Shown: positions 35,564 to 44,933 of the stretch, one piece after another
How the letters are laid out: each line of letters opens with the position of its first letter
How positions within the stretch are numbered: position 1 is the stretch's first letter
Origin: Haloferax marinum
GTDB taxonomy: Archaea > Halobacteriota > Halobacteria > Halobacteriales > Haloferacaceae
Direction of reading: 5' to 3'
DNA: 64,000 bases
NCBI RefSeq assembly: GCF_009674625.1
Contig: NZ_WKJQ01000001.1
Location: forward strand, 2,294,001 to 2,358,000
Translations under genes and position numbers: made by a program
The notes under the pieces: model-generated
The model's input: the letters and a program-made list of their open reading frames with translations, nothing else
Told to the model about the DNA's origin: nothing
Databases searched by the model: none

Positions 35564-36148
35564 CTACTGTGGCTCAGTTGCGACGATAGTGAGTTCGGGG
35601 TTGCTTACGGCAGTTCCACTGGTTATCGACGTGTCGACAGTGACGTTGACGTCCGTTGTGGCTGTGGAGGGGTCGCTCGCGGTGAGGGTCGATTCGAGTT
35701 CGACCGGGCCGTTGGGTATCTCGAACGTCACTTCAGCGAGATTGTCGGAATCGTCGGTAAGTGTAATCGTCGCGCTTCCGCTTCCATCGCTAGGCGTTTC
35801 GCTCACTCCCGAGGTCGAGAGGCCGACCAACGCGTTAGTCCCGTCTGCAGCGTTGTTGGTAATCGTGAGTACACCGTTGACTACCGTAATCGCGTCGTCG
35901 TTGAACCCTGCCGACGGACCTCCAAGGTCGATGGTGAGTTCGTTACTCCCCCCTGACTGATTGGCCATATCCGTGACGTAGTCGCCATCTCCATCGATGC
36001 CGATGTACGCACTTGCGTCGCCCGCTGTACTTACACTGACTGTCCGCGCGGCACTCACAGTACTGAACGCACCCGTCCCGATGAGTGCGCCGCCGCCACC
36101 AACAATCGCTCCGAGCCCGAGTAGTATGTTACGTCGATTGATTGCCAT
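35564..36148 (-). CDS. secreted TasA-like protein
   Basis: From ATG 36148 the 194-aa protein has the signal MAINRRNILLGLGAIVGGGG then ALIGTGAFSTVSAARTVSVS, the GAFSTVSA cleavage context typical of SipW-type substrates. The mature part is beta-rich and Ser/Thr/Asp-rich (VVNGVLTITNNAADGTNALV, STLTASDPSTATTDVNVTVD). Twenty residues upstream of this ATG in frame look like leader DNA and are rejected. It is the first gene of the minus-strand set and diverges from the signal peptidase across a 297-bp promoter region. Confidence 0.85.
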   Translation of the reverse strand: MAINRRNILLGLGAIVGGGGALIGTGAFSTVSAARTVSVSTAGDASAYIGIDGDGDYVTDMANQSGGSNELTIDLGGPSAGFNDDAITVVNGVLTITNNAADGTNALVGLSTSGVSETPSDGSGSATITLTDDSDNLAEVTFEIPNGPVELESTLTASDPSTATTDVNVTVDTSITSGTAVSNPELTIVATEPQ

Positions 36149-36445
36149 CTTGTTTTCTCCGTGACACAACGTCGTGTGTCGGTATGCTACCCGTAGAACC
36201 CTACCCACTTTGTATTCCTGTGCTTGAATACAGTTGCTGCAGTACCTGTCTCGTTCAAGCCCGCCTTTCCAGCGAGCCCACGTGGGTGCAGTCTATCGAT
36301 TTTGTCAGAGAACGCTGTGTGCACGGTAGTGTCGCTCTGTCAACATCCCTCACTGGGTAACTACACCCACAGAAACCCTCACCGAACGCGAACTCGGTCT
36401 GACGTTGCATTTTATCACGACGACCAACGAAACGTTCACCAACGC

Positions 36446-37606
36446 GTGAAGCTCTCGGAGTTCGTCGAATACGCAGTGGTGGGGTTTCTCCTCGTAGCCG
36501 TCGTTGCACTTCTGTTTGGTCAGGCACTGGGACAGCCAATACTTCTCGGGTACGTCGAGACTGGGAGCATGGCACCGACCATAGAGTCCGGCGATGGGTT
36601 CGTCGCTGTACCGGCGGTGCTGACCAACTCACCAGAAGCTGGCGACGTCGTCGTCTTTCGGGCCGAGGAACTCCACGGTGGAGGATTGACGACCCATCGT
36701 GTGGTGAGACACACTCCCGAGGGGTACATCACCCGTGGAGACGCCAACCCGTTTACTGACCAAGACAACGTCGAACCACCGGTCAGAGAATCCCAAATCG
36801 TCGCCGAAGCACTCCTCCTGAACGGAGAGGTCGTCGTCGTTCCTGGCCTCGGAACCGGCGTACAAGCTCTCCAGGGTGCTGTCGGTGCTGTCTTCGGTGT
36901 CTTTGCTGGTATTCCTGGGCTCGAATCCCTCGTTCGGGGTGAGTTCTCACCGGCTCTCCTCGTCGGAATCGGTGGGTTACTCATCGTCTCGAGTCTCCTC
37001 GTGGACGTCCTCGGAACCAAGCGTCAGCCTGCGACGAGAAGTCGTCGTCGTCCAAACTACCTCTCAGTAGGCGTCGTACTACTCGTCCTCGTCGTCCTCG
37101 TCTCCGCACCTGCGACGATAAGTATGGTTCTCGGGTCTGGGACGACGGCAGTCGATATCGTCAGTTCGCAATCGCCGACCGAGAACCCCCTCGTCGTCGG
37201 TCCCGGTGAGTCGGCGACGGTCGACTACACCGTGACCAACGAGGGTCTCATCCCGATGATGACTGTGGTCGAGCCGGCACACCCAGACCTCACGTTCGGA
37301 CAGAACGTCTTCGTCGTCGCCAGTCGAGAAGATGCCACGACGACGCTCACGATTCGTGCGCCGAAAGAGACGGGTGCCTATACTCGAGAGTTCACCGAAC
37401 ATCGGTACGTTCCGCTGTTGCCACAGTCACTCATCCTCGGACTACACGACATCCACCCGTGGGTTGCAATCTTCGGCATCGATCTCATCTTGGTCACGGG
37501 CGCGCTGGTTCTCGGTGTCGTCACACTTGGAGTGAGTCCCGTGCGGATGCGGACGAGCGGTCGAAATATCTCCGTCGTCGAACGACTCAAGCGTCGGTTC
37601 CTGTAA
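36446..37606 (+). CDS. S26 family (Sec11/SipW-type) signal peptidase with extra membrane and CARDB-like domain
   Basis: I start this 386-aa protein at GTG 36446 (VKLSEFVEYA). The N-terminal helix is followed by YVETGSMAPTI with nucleophile S41, TTHRVVRHT with H84 in place of the bacterial Lys, and GYITRGDANPFTDQD with D99 or D105, the archaeal/ER Ser-His-Asp arrangement. After about residue 150 come further helices (SPALLVGIGGLLIVSSLLVD, LSVGVVLLVLVVLVSAPATI), an extracellular beta domain and a last helix. It probably matures the neighbouring secreted proteins at the outer face of the membrane. Confidence 0.92.
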   Translation: MKLSEFVEYAVVGFLLVAVVALLFGQALGQPILLGYVETGSMAPTIESGDGFVAVPAVLTNSPEAGDVVVFRAEELHGGGLTTHRVVRHTPEGYITRGDANPFTDQDNVEPPVRESQIVAEALLLNGEVVVVPGLGTGVQALQGAVGAVFGVFAGIPGLESLVRGEFSPALLVGIGGLLIVSSLLVDVLGTKRQPATRSRRRPNYLSVGVVLLVLVVLVSAPATISMVLGSGTTAVDIVSSQSPTENPLVVGPGESATVDYTVTNEGLIPMMTVVEPAHPDLTFGQNVFVVASREDATTTLTIRAPKETGAYTREFTEHRYVPLLPQSLILGLHDIHPWVAIFGIDLILVTGALVLGVVTLGVSPVRMRTSGRNISVVERLKRRFL

Positions 37607-37626
37607 GGCGCGTTGTCTCAGTCCGA

Positions 37627-38211
37627 TTAGTAGCCTGTGCCAACGTTTGCTGGTTGCCCGGTTCCGTTCGGTGGCCCCTGTGTTCCACTGCTACCGCCGC
37701 CGGCGCTGTTGTTGGCGGCGCTGTTGTTGGCGCCACCGTTGCTCCCGGTGCCAGTTCTGCGCGAGCAGTCGTACACAACGTCTGTCTCCAACGTCGCGTT
37801 CGAGACCGTCGCACCCGCGGTTTCTGCCACGACCGAGACAGCGAGTGTCGCGTTCGAGCTTCCGGGTTTGTTGGCACAACTGACCGTGATGGTCTCTCCA
37901 CCACGACTGGGTATCTGTACCCCAGAAGACGAACTTGGGTCTACAGTCAACGATTTCGTCCCGACGGTCACATTGAATCGAACCAACGCCGCAGACTCGA
38001 GATTGTTCCGCAACGTCACGGTCGAATCGTTGGACCGAGTGACGAGCGTATCTGGACCTTCGAGCGCGACGAGCGCGTCTTCGTCCGCTGCGACGGAGAC
38101 ACTCACAGAACGGTCCCCCGCGATAGTGCTGTAGCTCCCCGTCGGAACGATGGCGAACATCATCCCGAGAGCGACGAATACCACTCCGGCGTGCCACAGC
38201 GTTCGTTTCAT
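37627..38211 (-). CDS. secreted protein with SipW-substrate-like N-terminus
   Basis: The 194-aa protein opens with MKRTLWHAGVVFVALGMMFA, then GSYSTIAGDRSVSVSVAADE, the same G-[AS]-[FY]-ST context as the 35564 gene. A beta domain (LVTRSNDSTVTLRNNLESAA, ETITVSCANKPGSSNATLAV) carries two Cys that could form a disulfide, and the last 50 residues are Gly/Asn/Ser-rich and disordered-looking. It converges on the signal peptidase with a 20-bp gap, so it belongs to the cluster by position and by its leader. Confidence 0.82.
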   Translation of the reverse strand: MKRTLWHAGVVFVALGMMFAIVPTGSYSTIAGDRSVSVSVAADEDALVALEGPDTLVTRSNDSTVTLRNNLESAALVRFNVTVGTKSLTVDPSSSSGVQIPSRGGETITVSCANKPGSSNATLAVSVVAETAGATVSNATLETDVVYDCSRRTGTGSNGGANNSAANNSAGGGSSGTQGPPNGTGQPANVGTGY

Positions 38212-38431
38212 CGAATCATCGTCGGCGGCGTTATCTTACCGTTTGGTGTCAACCATCTTGTACACTTCGGGTGGGGTAACAAGGAGTCTCCATCCAAAAA
38301 GTGAGGGACCGAACCGTTTCGGTAGGGGATGTGGGGAACTACTCGGTATCACGTCTATTCGGCCTTGATGTGACTGCTGTATTAGTGTTATACCTTTGGA
38401 CGTAACAGTACTTCAGGTCAGCCGACAGAAC

Positions 38432-38827
38432 TCACTGTTGTTGGGTTTCGAGCCACTCGCTGGCGTCTCTCACGACGTCGAACAGTCCGTCTTTCGCAGG
38501 TTTCCCTGTGGGGAGTTCGACACTCCACGTCACCTTCGTCTGTATCGCTTGGAGGTTGACCATCGTCGATTGCAGGTTGGTCGCTAAGACGACCGGAACG
38601 GAGGCGTCGAATCTTCTCACGGCCTTCACAGTCGCGATGCCGTCGTACCTCGGCGGTGCGTGAAGACAGATGAACAACTGTGGCACCTGCGGTGCCATGG
38701 CCTCGACCACCTCGTGGTTCGAACTGAAGTATCGAACGTCGACGTCACTGTCGAGACTCGCTGTTCCGTCGGGGGGCGGTCCGTAGGCGAGAATCTGCGG
38801 AGTTACCTCTCCAGTGGTTTCTGACAC
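38432..38827 (-). CDS. response-regulator-like protein without phosphoacceptor
   Basis: The 131-aa protein has the alternating pattern of a receiver (REC) fold: ILAYGPPPDGTASL, VRYFSSNHEVVEAM, PQLFICLHAPPRYDGIATVK, AVRRFDASVPVVLATNLQST, TWSVELP. The strand-3 position reads FICLHAPP instead of the usual D phosphoacceptor, so it cannot be phosphorylated in the standard way. Family assignment is tentative. It stands between the secreted-protein cluster and the pentapeptide-like gene. Confidence 0.7.
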   Translation of the reverse strand: MSETTGEVTPQILAYGPPPDGTASLDSDVDVRYFSSNHEVVEAMAPQVPQLFICLHAPPRYDGIATVKAVRRFDASVPVVLATNLQSTMVNLQAIQTKVTWSVELPTGKPAKDGLFDVVRDASEWLETQQQ

Positions 38828-38900
38828 GCACTCGTAGTTTGCCGGTGGGACGTTTGGTTCTTTCCCTCACGGAACCGCTCGCCGACCACGACAGGTGGAC

Positions 38901-40289
38901 TCACGTGGAGTCGAGTGCTTCGACGGACAAATCGTACGTCGCGACGGCACCTTCGAGTGTCGCGTCGGAAAGCGTCGGTTCGGTGTCGAAGCGAGCGCTG
39001 GTAAAGCGGGCGGCCCCCCGGACGACGGTTTCGGTGAATCCGGCCGTTTCGGAGACGTAGGTGTACGCGAAGTCGAGTCCGCCATCGATTTCGACACCGA
39101 ACTCGAGGGCCGTAATCGTACAGTCAGAGACGTCGACGTTGCCGTGTACCTGTACGCCGGTCCAGTACACCTCGCTGCCGAAGGACGTGTGCTTGCAGAC
39201 GACCGATCCGCCGACTGTGGTCTCGACCAGTCGGAACGGTGCACTCGGTGTGAATCTCGCACCCGAGAACGAGACTGTCCCCGAGATGGCGGTTCGGACG
39301 AACGAGACGGTCCCACCGTCGAACTGCGCGTTCTGGAACGACAACCGTGTGCTGTCTACCGTCGCCGAATCGATGTACACCGGTGCGTCGAACCTCGCGT
39401 ACGAACAGTCGACCGGGCCGGCAGTGGTCGTCAGTTCGGTGAAATCCACTTCGCCGTCGAACTGGCTACTCCTCGCGTCCACACCGCCGACGACGTCTAG
39501 GTGCCTCGCGTCGAACTCGCCTTTCACTCGGAGGTGTTCGAGCACGAGACCGTCTTCGACCGTCGCGTCCTGAAGACTCACGTCGCCATCGACGGTGCAA
39601 TGAGAGACCGACAGCCGGCCGTCGTACACTGTCGCCCCGAGATCGAGTCGACCACCGACACGAGTGTGTGTGAGACGGACAGTGCCTCCGAAATTGGCTT
39701 GAGAGAGCCCGACCTGGTCGTCGACAGTTCCCTTCCTGAGTGAGACGTCTCCCTCGACGTGCGCTCGCCTCGCAACGAGCGAACTCACGTTGAGGCCAAC
39801 TCCGTCGAGTCGGCCGTCGAGCGTCGCTTCAGAGAGCACCCAATCACCACCCGTTTGCACCTGCGGACACGAGACGTCCGCACTGGCGTCGAGTCGGTGC
39901 ATGAACAGTCCACCGCCAACCGACGCGGCGTCGAGTCGAAGCGTGGGCTCGAGTGTCGCGTCGCGGAGGTCGATATCCTGACGGACGATGACGTCACGGA
40001 GGTCGATGGTCTCGTCACCACCGAGAATCTCGCCTGCGACGTCCAGCGATTCGAACTGTGCTCCGACGAACGTCGAGGGCCGCTCCGGGTCGTTGATTAC
40101 CTCGACGAGTGCTGCGGCCGTTTCGTCGGCCCGCTTCTCGTCGATCGGTGCGTGAAATTGACAGTACTCCCGCTCGGCACTCGCTGGATGTGGACAGTTC
40201 CACACTGTCGGGTGGTCGCCCGCATCTGTGCCGTCTCGTTCGTCGTAACTGCATACGTGTTCGTATGCACAGCGAGGCACGTTCTCCAC
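38901..40289 (-). CDS. pentapeptide-repeat-like protein with CPx8YCx2H N-terminus
   Basis: The 462-aa protein consists mostly of regular beta-helix-like repeats of about 20 residues (GDVSLRKGTVDDQVGLSQAN, GGRLDLGATVYDGRLSVSHC, GDVSLQDATVEDGLVLEHLR), a polymer-like right-handed coil. The N-terminal region has several Cys and the motif CPx8YCx2H, identical in spacing to that in the 11165-12439 protein, perhaps binding zinc. Unlike that protein it has no membrane helices or channel-like end. Function unknown; a soluble scaffold is plausible. Confidence 0.8.
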   Translation of the reverse strand: MENVPRCAYEHVCSYDERDGTDAGDHPTVWNCPHPASAEREYCQFHAPIDEKRADETAAALVEVINDPERPSTFVGAQFESLDVAGEILGGDETIDLRDVIVRQDIDLRDATLEPTLRLDAASVGGGLFMHRLDASADVSCPQVQTGGDWVLSEATLDGRLDGVGLNVSSLVARRAHVEGDVSLRKGTVDDQVGLSQANFGGTVRLTHTRVGGRLDLGATVYDGRLSVSHCTVDGDVSLQDATVEDGLVLEHLRVKGEFDARHLDVVGGVDARSSQFDGEVDFTELTTTAGPVDCSYARFDAPVYIDSATVDSTRLSFQNAQFDGGTVSFVRTAISGTVSFSGARFTPSAPFRLVETTVGGSVVCKHTSFGSEVYWTGVQVHGNVDVSDCTITALEFGVEIDGGLDFAYTYVSETAGFTETVVRGAARFTSARFDTEPTLSDATLEGAVATYDLSVEALDST

Positions 40290-41655
40290 GACGTCTCTAT
40301 TCGTGTCGCATCACAAATGTGTTTCCGTGTCGACGGGCGAAATCGACCGACCGAGGAGTGGGTGTAACGGCCATACAAGTGTTTTACCTACCCCCGCCTC
40401 ACTTCTTCTCAGCCACTTTGGAATCACGTACCGAATATTGCCGCCGTCCCAACAAAATACAATACTCTTGTCTAAGTGAGTGGTGGAAGACGGCCCGTGC
40501 AAGCCCATTGATACGATATCACTATCGGCACGGGGTCTTCGTCTTCCAATCTGTCGACACGCGACCGTGTTGCCCCTGCCCAGAACTCCTCGCTCCGAAT
40601 GTTTTATTACCGACAGTTCTGACGTTCACATGGTCAGGGATTCATTGGGTTTGGTGTTCCCCTCCCCCACAAGCACTGATCCATCCTGACCGCTTTTCGG
40701 ACGATGGGCACGTTTGGGCCCGTCGACGTTCGGACGTCACTGTACCGATGAACCCTCGGTGGAACCGACCGGTGCTTCCTGAGTGCGCTGACTCTCCTCC
40801 CTGTGCTCCGTCTCGCAACGGGGTCTGGTTTCAGGAGGCTTGGGTTGGACTCCGACGACTGTGTTAAGGGCTGACACAATTCGTCTCTCTGGGTGGCACC
40901 ACGTGCTCGTACAGTCGTACGGATGCCGTCTCCGACGCACTCGGCATCGTGCTAACTGCGTGACGAGGTGACGTCGAGGTCACGTCCAGTGTATCGGATG
41001 TTCGTACGCCTCGTTGGCCGTCGTCTAACCGAATTAAGTTCTTCCCAACTGATATTTCGTGATTCTCGGTTCAGTTGGTCCGGTAGAATTTCACAAACCC
41101 GACAGCTACCACAGAAGCGAACTGTTGCGCCGCAGTGACACGCTCTGTTAGTTATCATTAAACACTCGACGCGTCGACTCAGATCGTCCCGGGGTCTCCC
41201 AAATCGAACGGCGACGTTCTGCTACTGATGAACGTCAGTGCTGTGTGGAGTTCACGGTTCGGTGTACTACTGTTTGGCCAGACACAACGTCTCGTCTCAC
41301 TGGAGGTTGTGTCGGCCTTCCTCGAGAGGTCTTTTGGGATGTCGAGATTTCTTCGCAGGTGTCGACTTGGCTCTCGATGCAGTCGACTCAGTACGTGTGC
41401 TTGGTGAATTCGACGTTTCGAGTGGCTACACCCACGGACTGCGTACAGATACTGTCGTGTCTGGAGGGTGGTCTGCACTGGACGTCTGGCGGTATTTTGT
41501 GTATAACGAACGTCCCCGAACGCGTCCTTCGAATATATCGACGATATGATTCCCCCCTCCACTTTCCGTACTTTGTTTTCCGGTTCGAACTGGCTCAGCA
41601 ACGTGAGACGGTCGCGTAGTCAGTCGCCACGCCGTTCGACAGCAGAGGTGAGCTG
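40290..41655. other. 1.37-kb region without a supported gene
   Basis: No frame has the acidity of neighbouring proteins. A short minus-strand frame at 40952-41158 has CHCG and CGSCRVC, suggestive of a small zinc protein, but lacks acidity and is left uncalled. Base composition is lower in GC than in flanking genes. A TATA-like GAATATATCG near 41530 could serve the 41656 gene. Confidence 0.5.
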
Positions 41656-44133
41656 ATGGACGCCCTGAACCGCCTGGTCGTCGTGGTGGTGGCTCTCGCG
41701 GTCGTCTTCCCGACGATGACGATGGGTGTTGCTGTCGCCCAGTCGAGCGAGACGCCGGTCTTCGCGGTCAGCCAAGGCGGGATGTGCTACACCGTCGAAG
41801 CGCTCGGTGACGGGTCGACCAGCGTGGAACGGTTCTACGACTACCGAAACAACGAGACGTCGACGAGAGGGACGTTCTCGTCGTACGGGACGACGTACCT
41901 CCAAGAGAACCAAGTGAGTAACATCTTCTTCTACCACGGCTCACAGGGCGTCAGCCTCGTCTTCCTCCACGACAAACTCGGTGACCAACCATACGCCAGT
42001 ACGGTGACGATGGATATCCGTGGCCTGCCTTCGGGTGAGTGGGCCGTCCAGGACGACTACTACGGCGGTGGGACGCAAGACGACGACTGGGTGCTCGGTG
42101 GGTCGAGTGCGACCATCGACTGGAAGTGGGCACAGAACCGAACCGATGGCGGTGCGTACCGCGGACTCGAGAATCTCCAGTCGGGTGAGACAGTGACGAT
42201 TACACCCGGGTTCAACGAAAACGCGGCCCACTGGGGTGACTGGCCACGGAGCGGAGGCGACAACCGGATTACTGAATTCCGATTGGTCCACGGGAACGAG
42301 AGCACCGTCACACTCGACATGAACACGAAACTCACCATCGAGTCGGGACCGTGTGAGGTGCCAACTCCAACACCGACGCCAACGCCAACTCCAACGCCGA
42401 CCCCGACGCCAACCCCAACGCCGACCCCAACGCCAACGCCAACTCCAACCCCGACACCGACACCAACGCCAACTCCAACACCAACTCCAACGCCAACGCC
42501 GACACCGACGCCAACACCAACGCCGACAGCGACGCCGACGCCAACTCCGACTCCGACAGCGACGCCAACCCCAACGCCAACACCGACGCCGACACCAACG
42601 CCAACACCGACGCCGACACCAACTCCAACCCCGACACCGACACCAACTCCAACCCCAACACCGACACCAACTCCAACCCCGACACCGGAGCCAACACCAA
42701 CACCAACACCAACACCAACACCGACGCCAACCCCGACAGCGACGCCGACCCCAACGCCAACTCCAACACCGACCCCAACGCCAACTCCAACACCGACCCC
42801 AACGCCAACTCCAACGCCAACGCCGACACCGGAGCCAACGCCGGAGCAGAAACCACGTAGCTCAGGTGGAGGAAGTTCGGGCGGTGGAAGCTCCGGTGGG
42901 AGTGGAGGGAGTTACATCGAGCCATCGACCAGAATCGAGTCGACAGACGTGACGACGTCGCACGTTCGGTACGACGTGACCCGCGCCGAGGCAGGAGAAC
43001 CAGTCGAGTTCGTCCTCCCATCGTCGGTGACCGGCGACGTCGGCATCGAACGGGGCACGGTTTCGGTCACCGTCTCTCGGGACACGTCGTACTCGCTCGA
43101 CGTGCGGTCGTTCACCCAGAGACCGGAGGGTGTCGACTCCATCGACGACACTGACGACGTCCCGTTGTACCTGGATATCACCGGTGACGAGAAGATGAAC
43201 CGGTCACTCGACACGGTCACCGTGGACCTCGCGCTGTCGAAGGCCGATATCGACGCCCGCGGGACGACTGCCGAGAACGTCGCCGTCTACCGATACCACG
43301 ACGGGTCGTGGGAGCGCCTCGGGTCGACGGTGACCGACGACGAAACACAGTACCTGCTGCACGCGACTGCACCGGGAACGTCGTACTTCGCACTCGGCAT
43401 CAGCCACCCCGTCGCGAGCGTGTCGAACGTCGCGGCCGTCTCGGACGTGACCGTCGGTGAGCCGACGACGATGACCGCCGACGTGACCAACACCGGCCAC
43501 GCTAACGGGACTGTCACGGTCACCATGCGCGTCGACGGCGACGCCGTGTCCAACCAGTCCGTGTCACTCGCCCCTGGCGAGACGAAAGCCGTCTCGTTCG
43601 ACTACCGATACGAGACACCCGGCACCTACACCGTCGAGCTCGGTGGCGAGCGTGTGGACGTGACGGTTCGTGGCGCGACCACGAACAGCAACAGCATCCA
43701 ACTGACGGACGTGACCGCCGACGCGACGACGATCGGTCCGGGCGAGAGCGTCACGCTCATCGCGACGCTCCGAAACACTGGTGAGCGCGATGCAGAGACG
43801 ACTGTCCAGTTCGGCGTGGTCGGTGGCGACACCGTGACCCGAACGGTCTCGGTCTCTGCTGGTGAGCGAGAAACCGTGACGTTCCAGCAACGACTCGACT
43901 CCCCCGGTGAGTACACGCTCACCGTCGACGACCAATCGTTCGACGTGACCGTCAAAGAAGGAGCCTCGAAGTTCGGAACGGACGACTCGAACGTGGACGA
44001 ACAGCCCGGCCCCGAGCAGACTCCCGACGGACCGTTGGGCGTCGGATACGGCGTGGAAGTCGTCGGTGTGCTCGCCGTGGCCATCGTCGTCGTCGCGCTC
44101 GGTGTCCGCTGGGCGGTCCGCAGACGAGAGTGA
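41656..44133 (+). CDS. cell-surface protein with Thr-Pro linker, PGF-pre-PGF-like and CARDB-like domains
   Basis: The 825-aa protein has a Sec signal ([20 protein letters not shown]), an N-terminal domain of about 200 residues with one disulfide candidate ([13 protein letters not shown]), a Thr-Pro linker at about 235-397 broken by a few Ala and Glu, a Gly/Ser hinge, a PGF-pre-PGF-type domain ([20 protein letters not shown] to SYFALGIS), two CARDB-like modules ([20 protein letters not shown] and [20 protein letters not shown]) and a C-terminal helix with RRRE. It is a wall-spanning, membrane-anchored surface protein; the Thr-rich linker is a likely O-glycosylation zone. Ligand unknown. Confidence 0.9.
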   Translation: MDALNRLVVVVVALAVVFPTMTMGVAVAQSSETPVFAVSQGGMCYTVEALGDGSTSVERFYDYRNNETSTRGTFSSYGTTYLQENQVSNIFFYHGSQGVSLVFLHDKLGDQPYASTVTMDIRGLPSGEWAVQDDYYGGGTQDDDWVLGGSSATIDWKWAQNRTDGGAYRGLENLQSGETVTITPGFNENAAHWGDWPRSGGDNRITEFRLVHGNESTVTLDMNTKLTIESGPCEVPTPTPTPTPTPTPTPTPTPTPTPTPTPTPTPTPTPTPTPTPTPTPTPTPTPTPTPTATPTPTPTPTATPTPTPTPTPTPTPTPTPTPTPTPTPTPTPTPTPTPTPTPTPEPTPTPTPTPTPTPTPTATPTPTPTPTPTPTPTPTPTPTPTPTPTPTPEPTPEQKPRSSGGGSSGGGSSGGSGGSYIEPSTRIESTDVTTSHVRYDVTRAEAGEPVEFVLPSSVTGDVGIERGTVSVTVSRDTSYSLDVRSFTQRPEGVDSIDDTDDVPLYLDITGDEKMNRSLDTVTVDLALSKADIDARGTTAENVAVYRYHDGSWERLGSTVTDDETQYLLHATAPGTSYFALGISHPVASVSNVAAVSDVTVGEPTTMTADVTNTGHANGTVTVTMRVDGDAVSNQSVSLAPGETKAVSFDYRYETPGTYTVELGGERVDVTVRGATTNSNSIQLTDVTADATTIGPGESVTLIATLRNTGERDAETTVQFGVVGGDTVTRTVSVSAGERETVTFQQRLDSPGEYTLTVDDQSFDVTVKEGASKFGTDDSNVDEQPGPEQTPDGPLGVGYGVEVVGVLAVAIVVVALGVRWAVRRRE
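42356..42848 (+). repeat. hexameric Thr-Pro coding repeat
   Basis: CCNACN units run for about 490 bp inside the surface-protein gene. Thr codons vary freely among ACA, ACC, ACG and ACT and Pro codons among CCA and CCG, mostly CCA or CCG, so the protein pattern is kept while the DNA is not a simple repeat. Confidence 0.9.
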
Positions 44134-44204
44134 ATGGTGACGCTCGCTGTGGACTGTCCCGTTCGTGTCAAACACTTATCCGTGTGGGCGACTAGCATGA
44201 TGTT

Positions 44205-44795
44205 ATGAACGGTCCCAACGCGGTCGACGAATCGAGCTTCTACCTGGAGTACGAGATGCAGGTAGACGCGACGCGCGACGCCGTCGCGAAACTGGCTCGT
44301 GAAGTCCTGCAGTACGAGTGGGCCGACTACCTCCGTGCGTACCCGCCCGAAGGCCCCCAGACGTGGGAGCACCTCGACTCCGGCAAGCCGTGGGGTCGTG
44401 TGATGCCACAGGCGTGGGATATCGGACGGAGTCAGGGATTCGACCTCCACTTCGAGCACTACCCCGATTCGCGGGCGCTCGAACGTGGCCACCTCCGACT
44501 GGAGTTGCACTTAGAGGATGGCGTCCACGGCGACGCCGACTTCTCGGGTGACTCACCCTATGCGGCGCTTCGAGAGCGTCTCGTCGATGCCCTCGTGGAC
44601 TTCACGAGTGGGTCGGACGAGGTGCCTCCGGGTGACTTCGGACGCGGACGGACGATTTGGGCGGCTGACTATCGCTTTACTGCTGGTGATACGGGTGCGT
44701 ACTACGAGGCGCTTCGGAAGGCGCTTTCGGAGCACGCGGTGTTCGTGCCCGTCGTGACTGAGGCGCTGGAATCCCGGCTTGCTGAGCGGGAGTGA
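44205..44795 (+). CDS. hypothetical protein (196 aa)
   Basis: The acidic cytoplasmic-looking protein has several Trp and Tyr positions (SFYLEYEMQVDATRDAVAKL, YEWADYLRAYPPEGPQTWEH, SQGFDLHFEHYPDSRALERG, GRGRTIWAADYRFTAGDTGA) and an alpha/beta pattern. No motif or family is recognised. It stands alone, 71 bp after the surface-protein gene, with backbone-like codon use, so it is almost certainly expressed. Confidence 0.75.
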   Translation: MNGPNAVDESSFYLEYEMQVDATRDAVAKLAREVLQYEWADYLRAYPPEGPQTWEHLDSGKPWGRVMPQAWDIGRSQGFDLHFEHYPDSRALERGHLRLELHLEDGVHGDADFSGDSPYAALRERLVDALVDFTSGSDEVPPGDFGRGRTIWAADYRFTAGDTGAYYEALRKALSEHAVFVPVVTEALESRLAERE

Positions 44796-44933
44796 ACGGC
44801 TCGGAATCCGGTCGCCCCGCGTTTACATGCCCGGGTGAGACGTCCCTTACAGAACTGATGTTTCCGTGAGGACACTGAGCGTGCTACCACGACCACCACA
44901 TGATTTCACCTTCGGCCCCGAACCGTCACTATC

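Noticed and set aside
40952..41158. Small Cys-rich zinc protein (CHCG, CGSCRVC)
   Set aside because: It lacks halophile-like acidity, has a Ser/Arg-rich end and no clear promoter; kept only as a remark.
42332..43021. Antisense Leu/Ala-rich frame in the Thr-Pro region
   Set aside because: It is the complement of the CCNACN repeat and cannot be told from chance coding.
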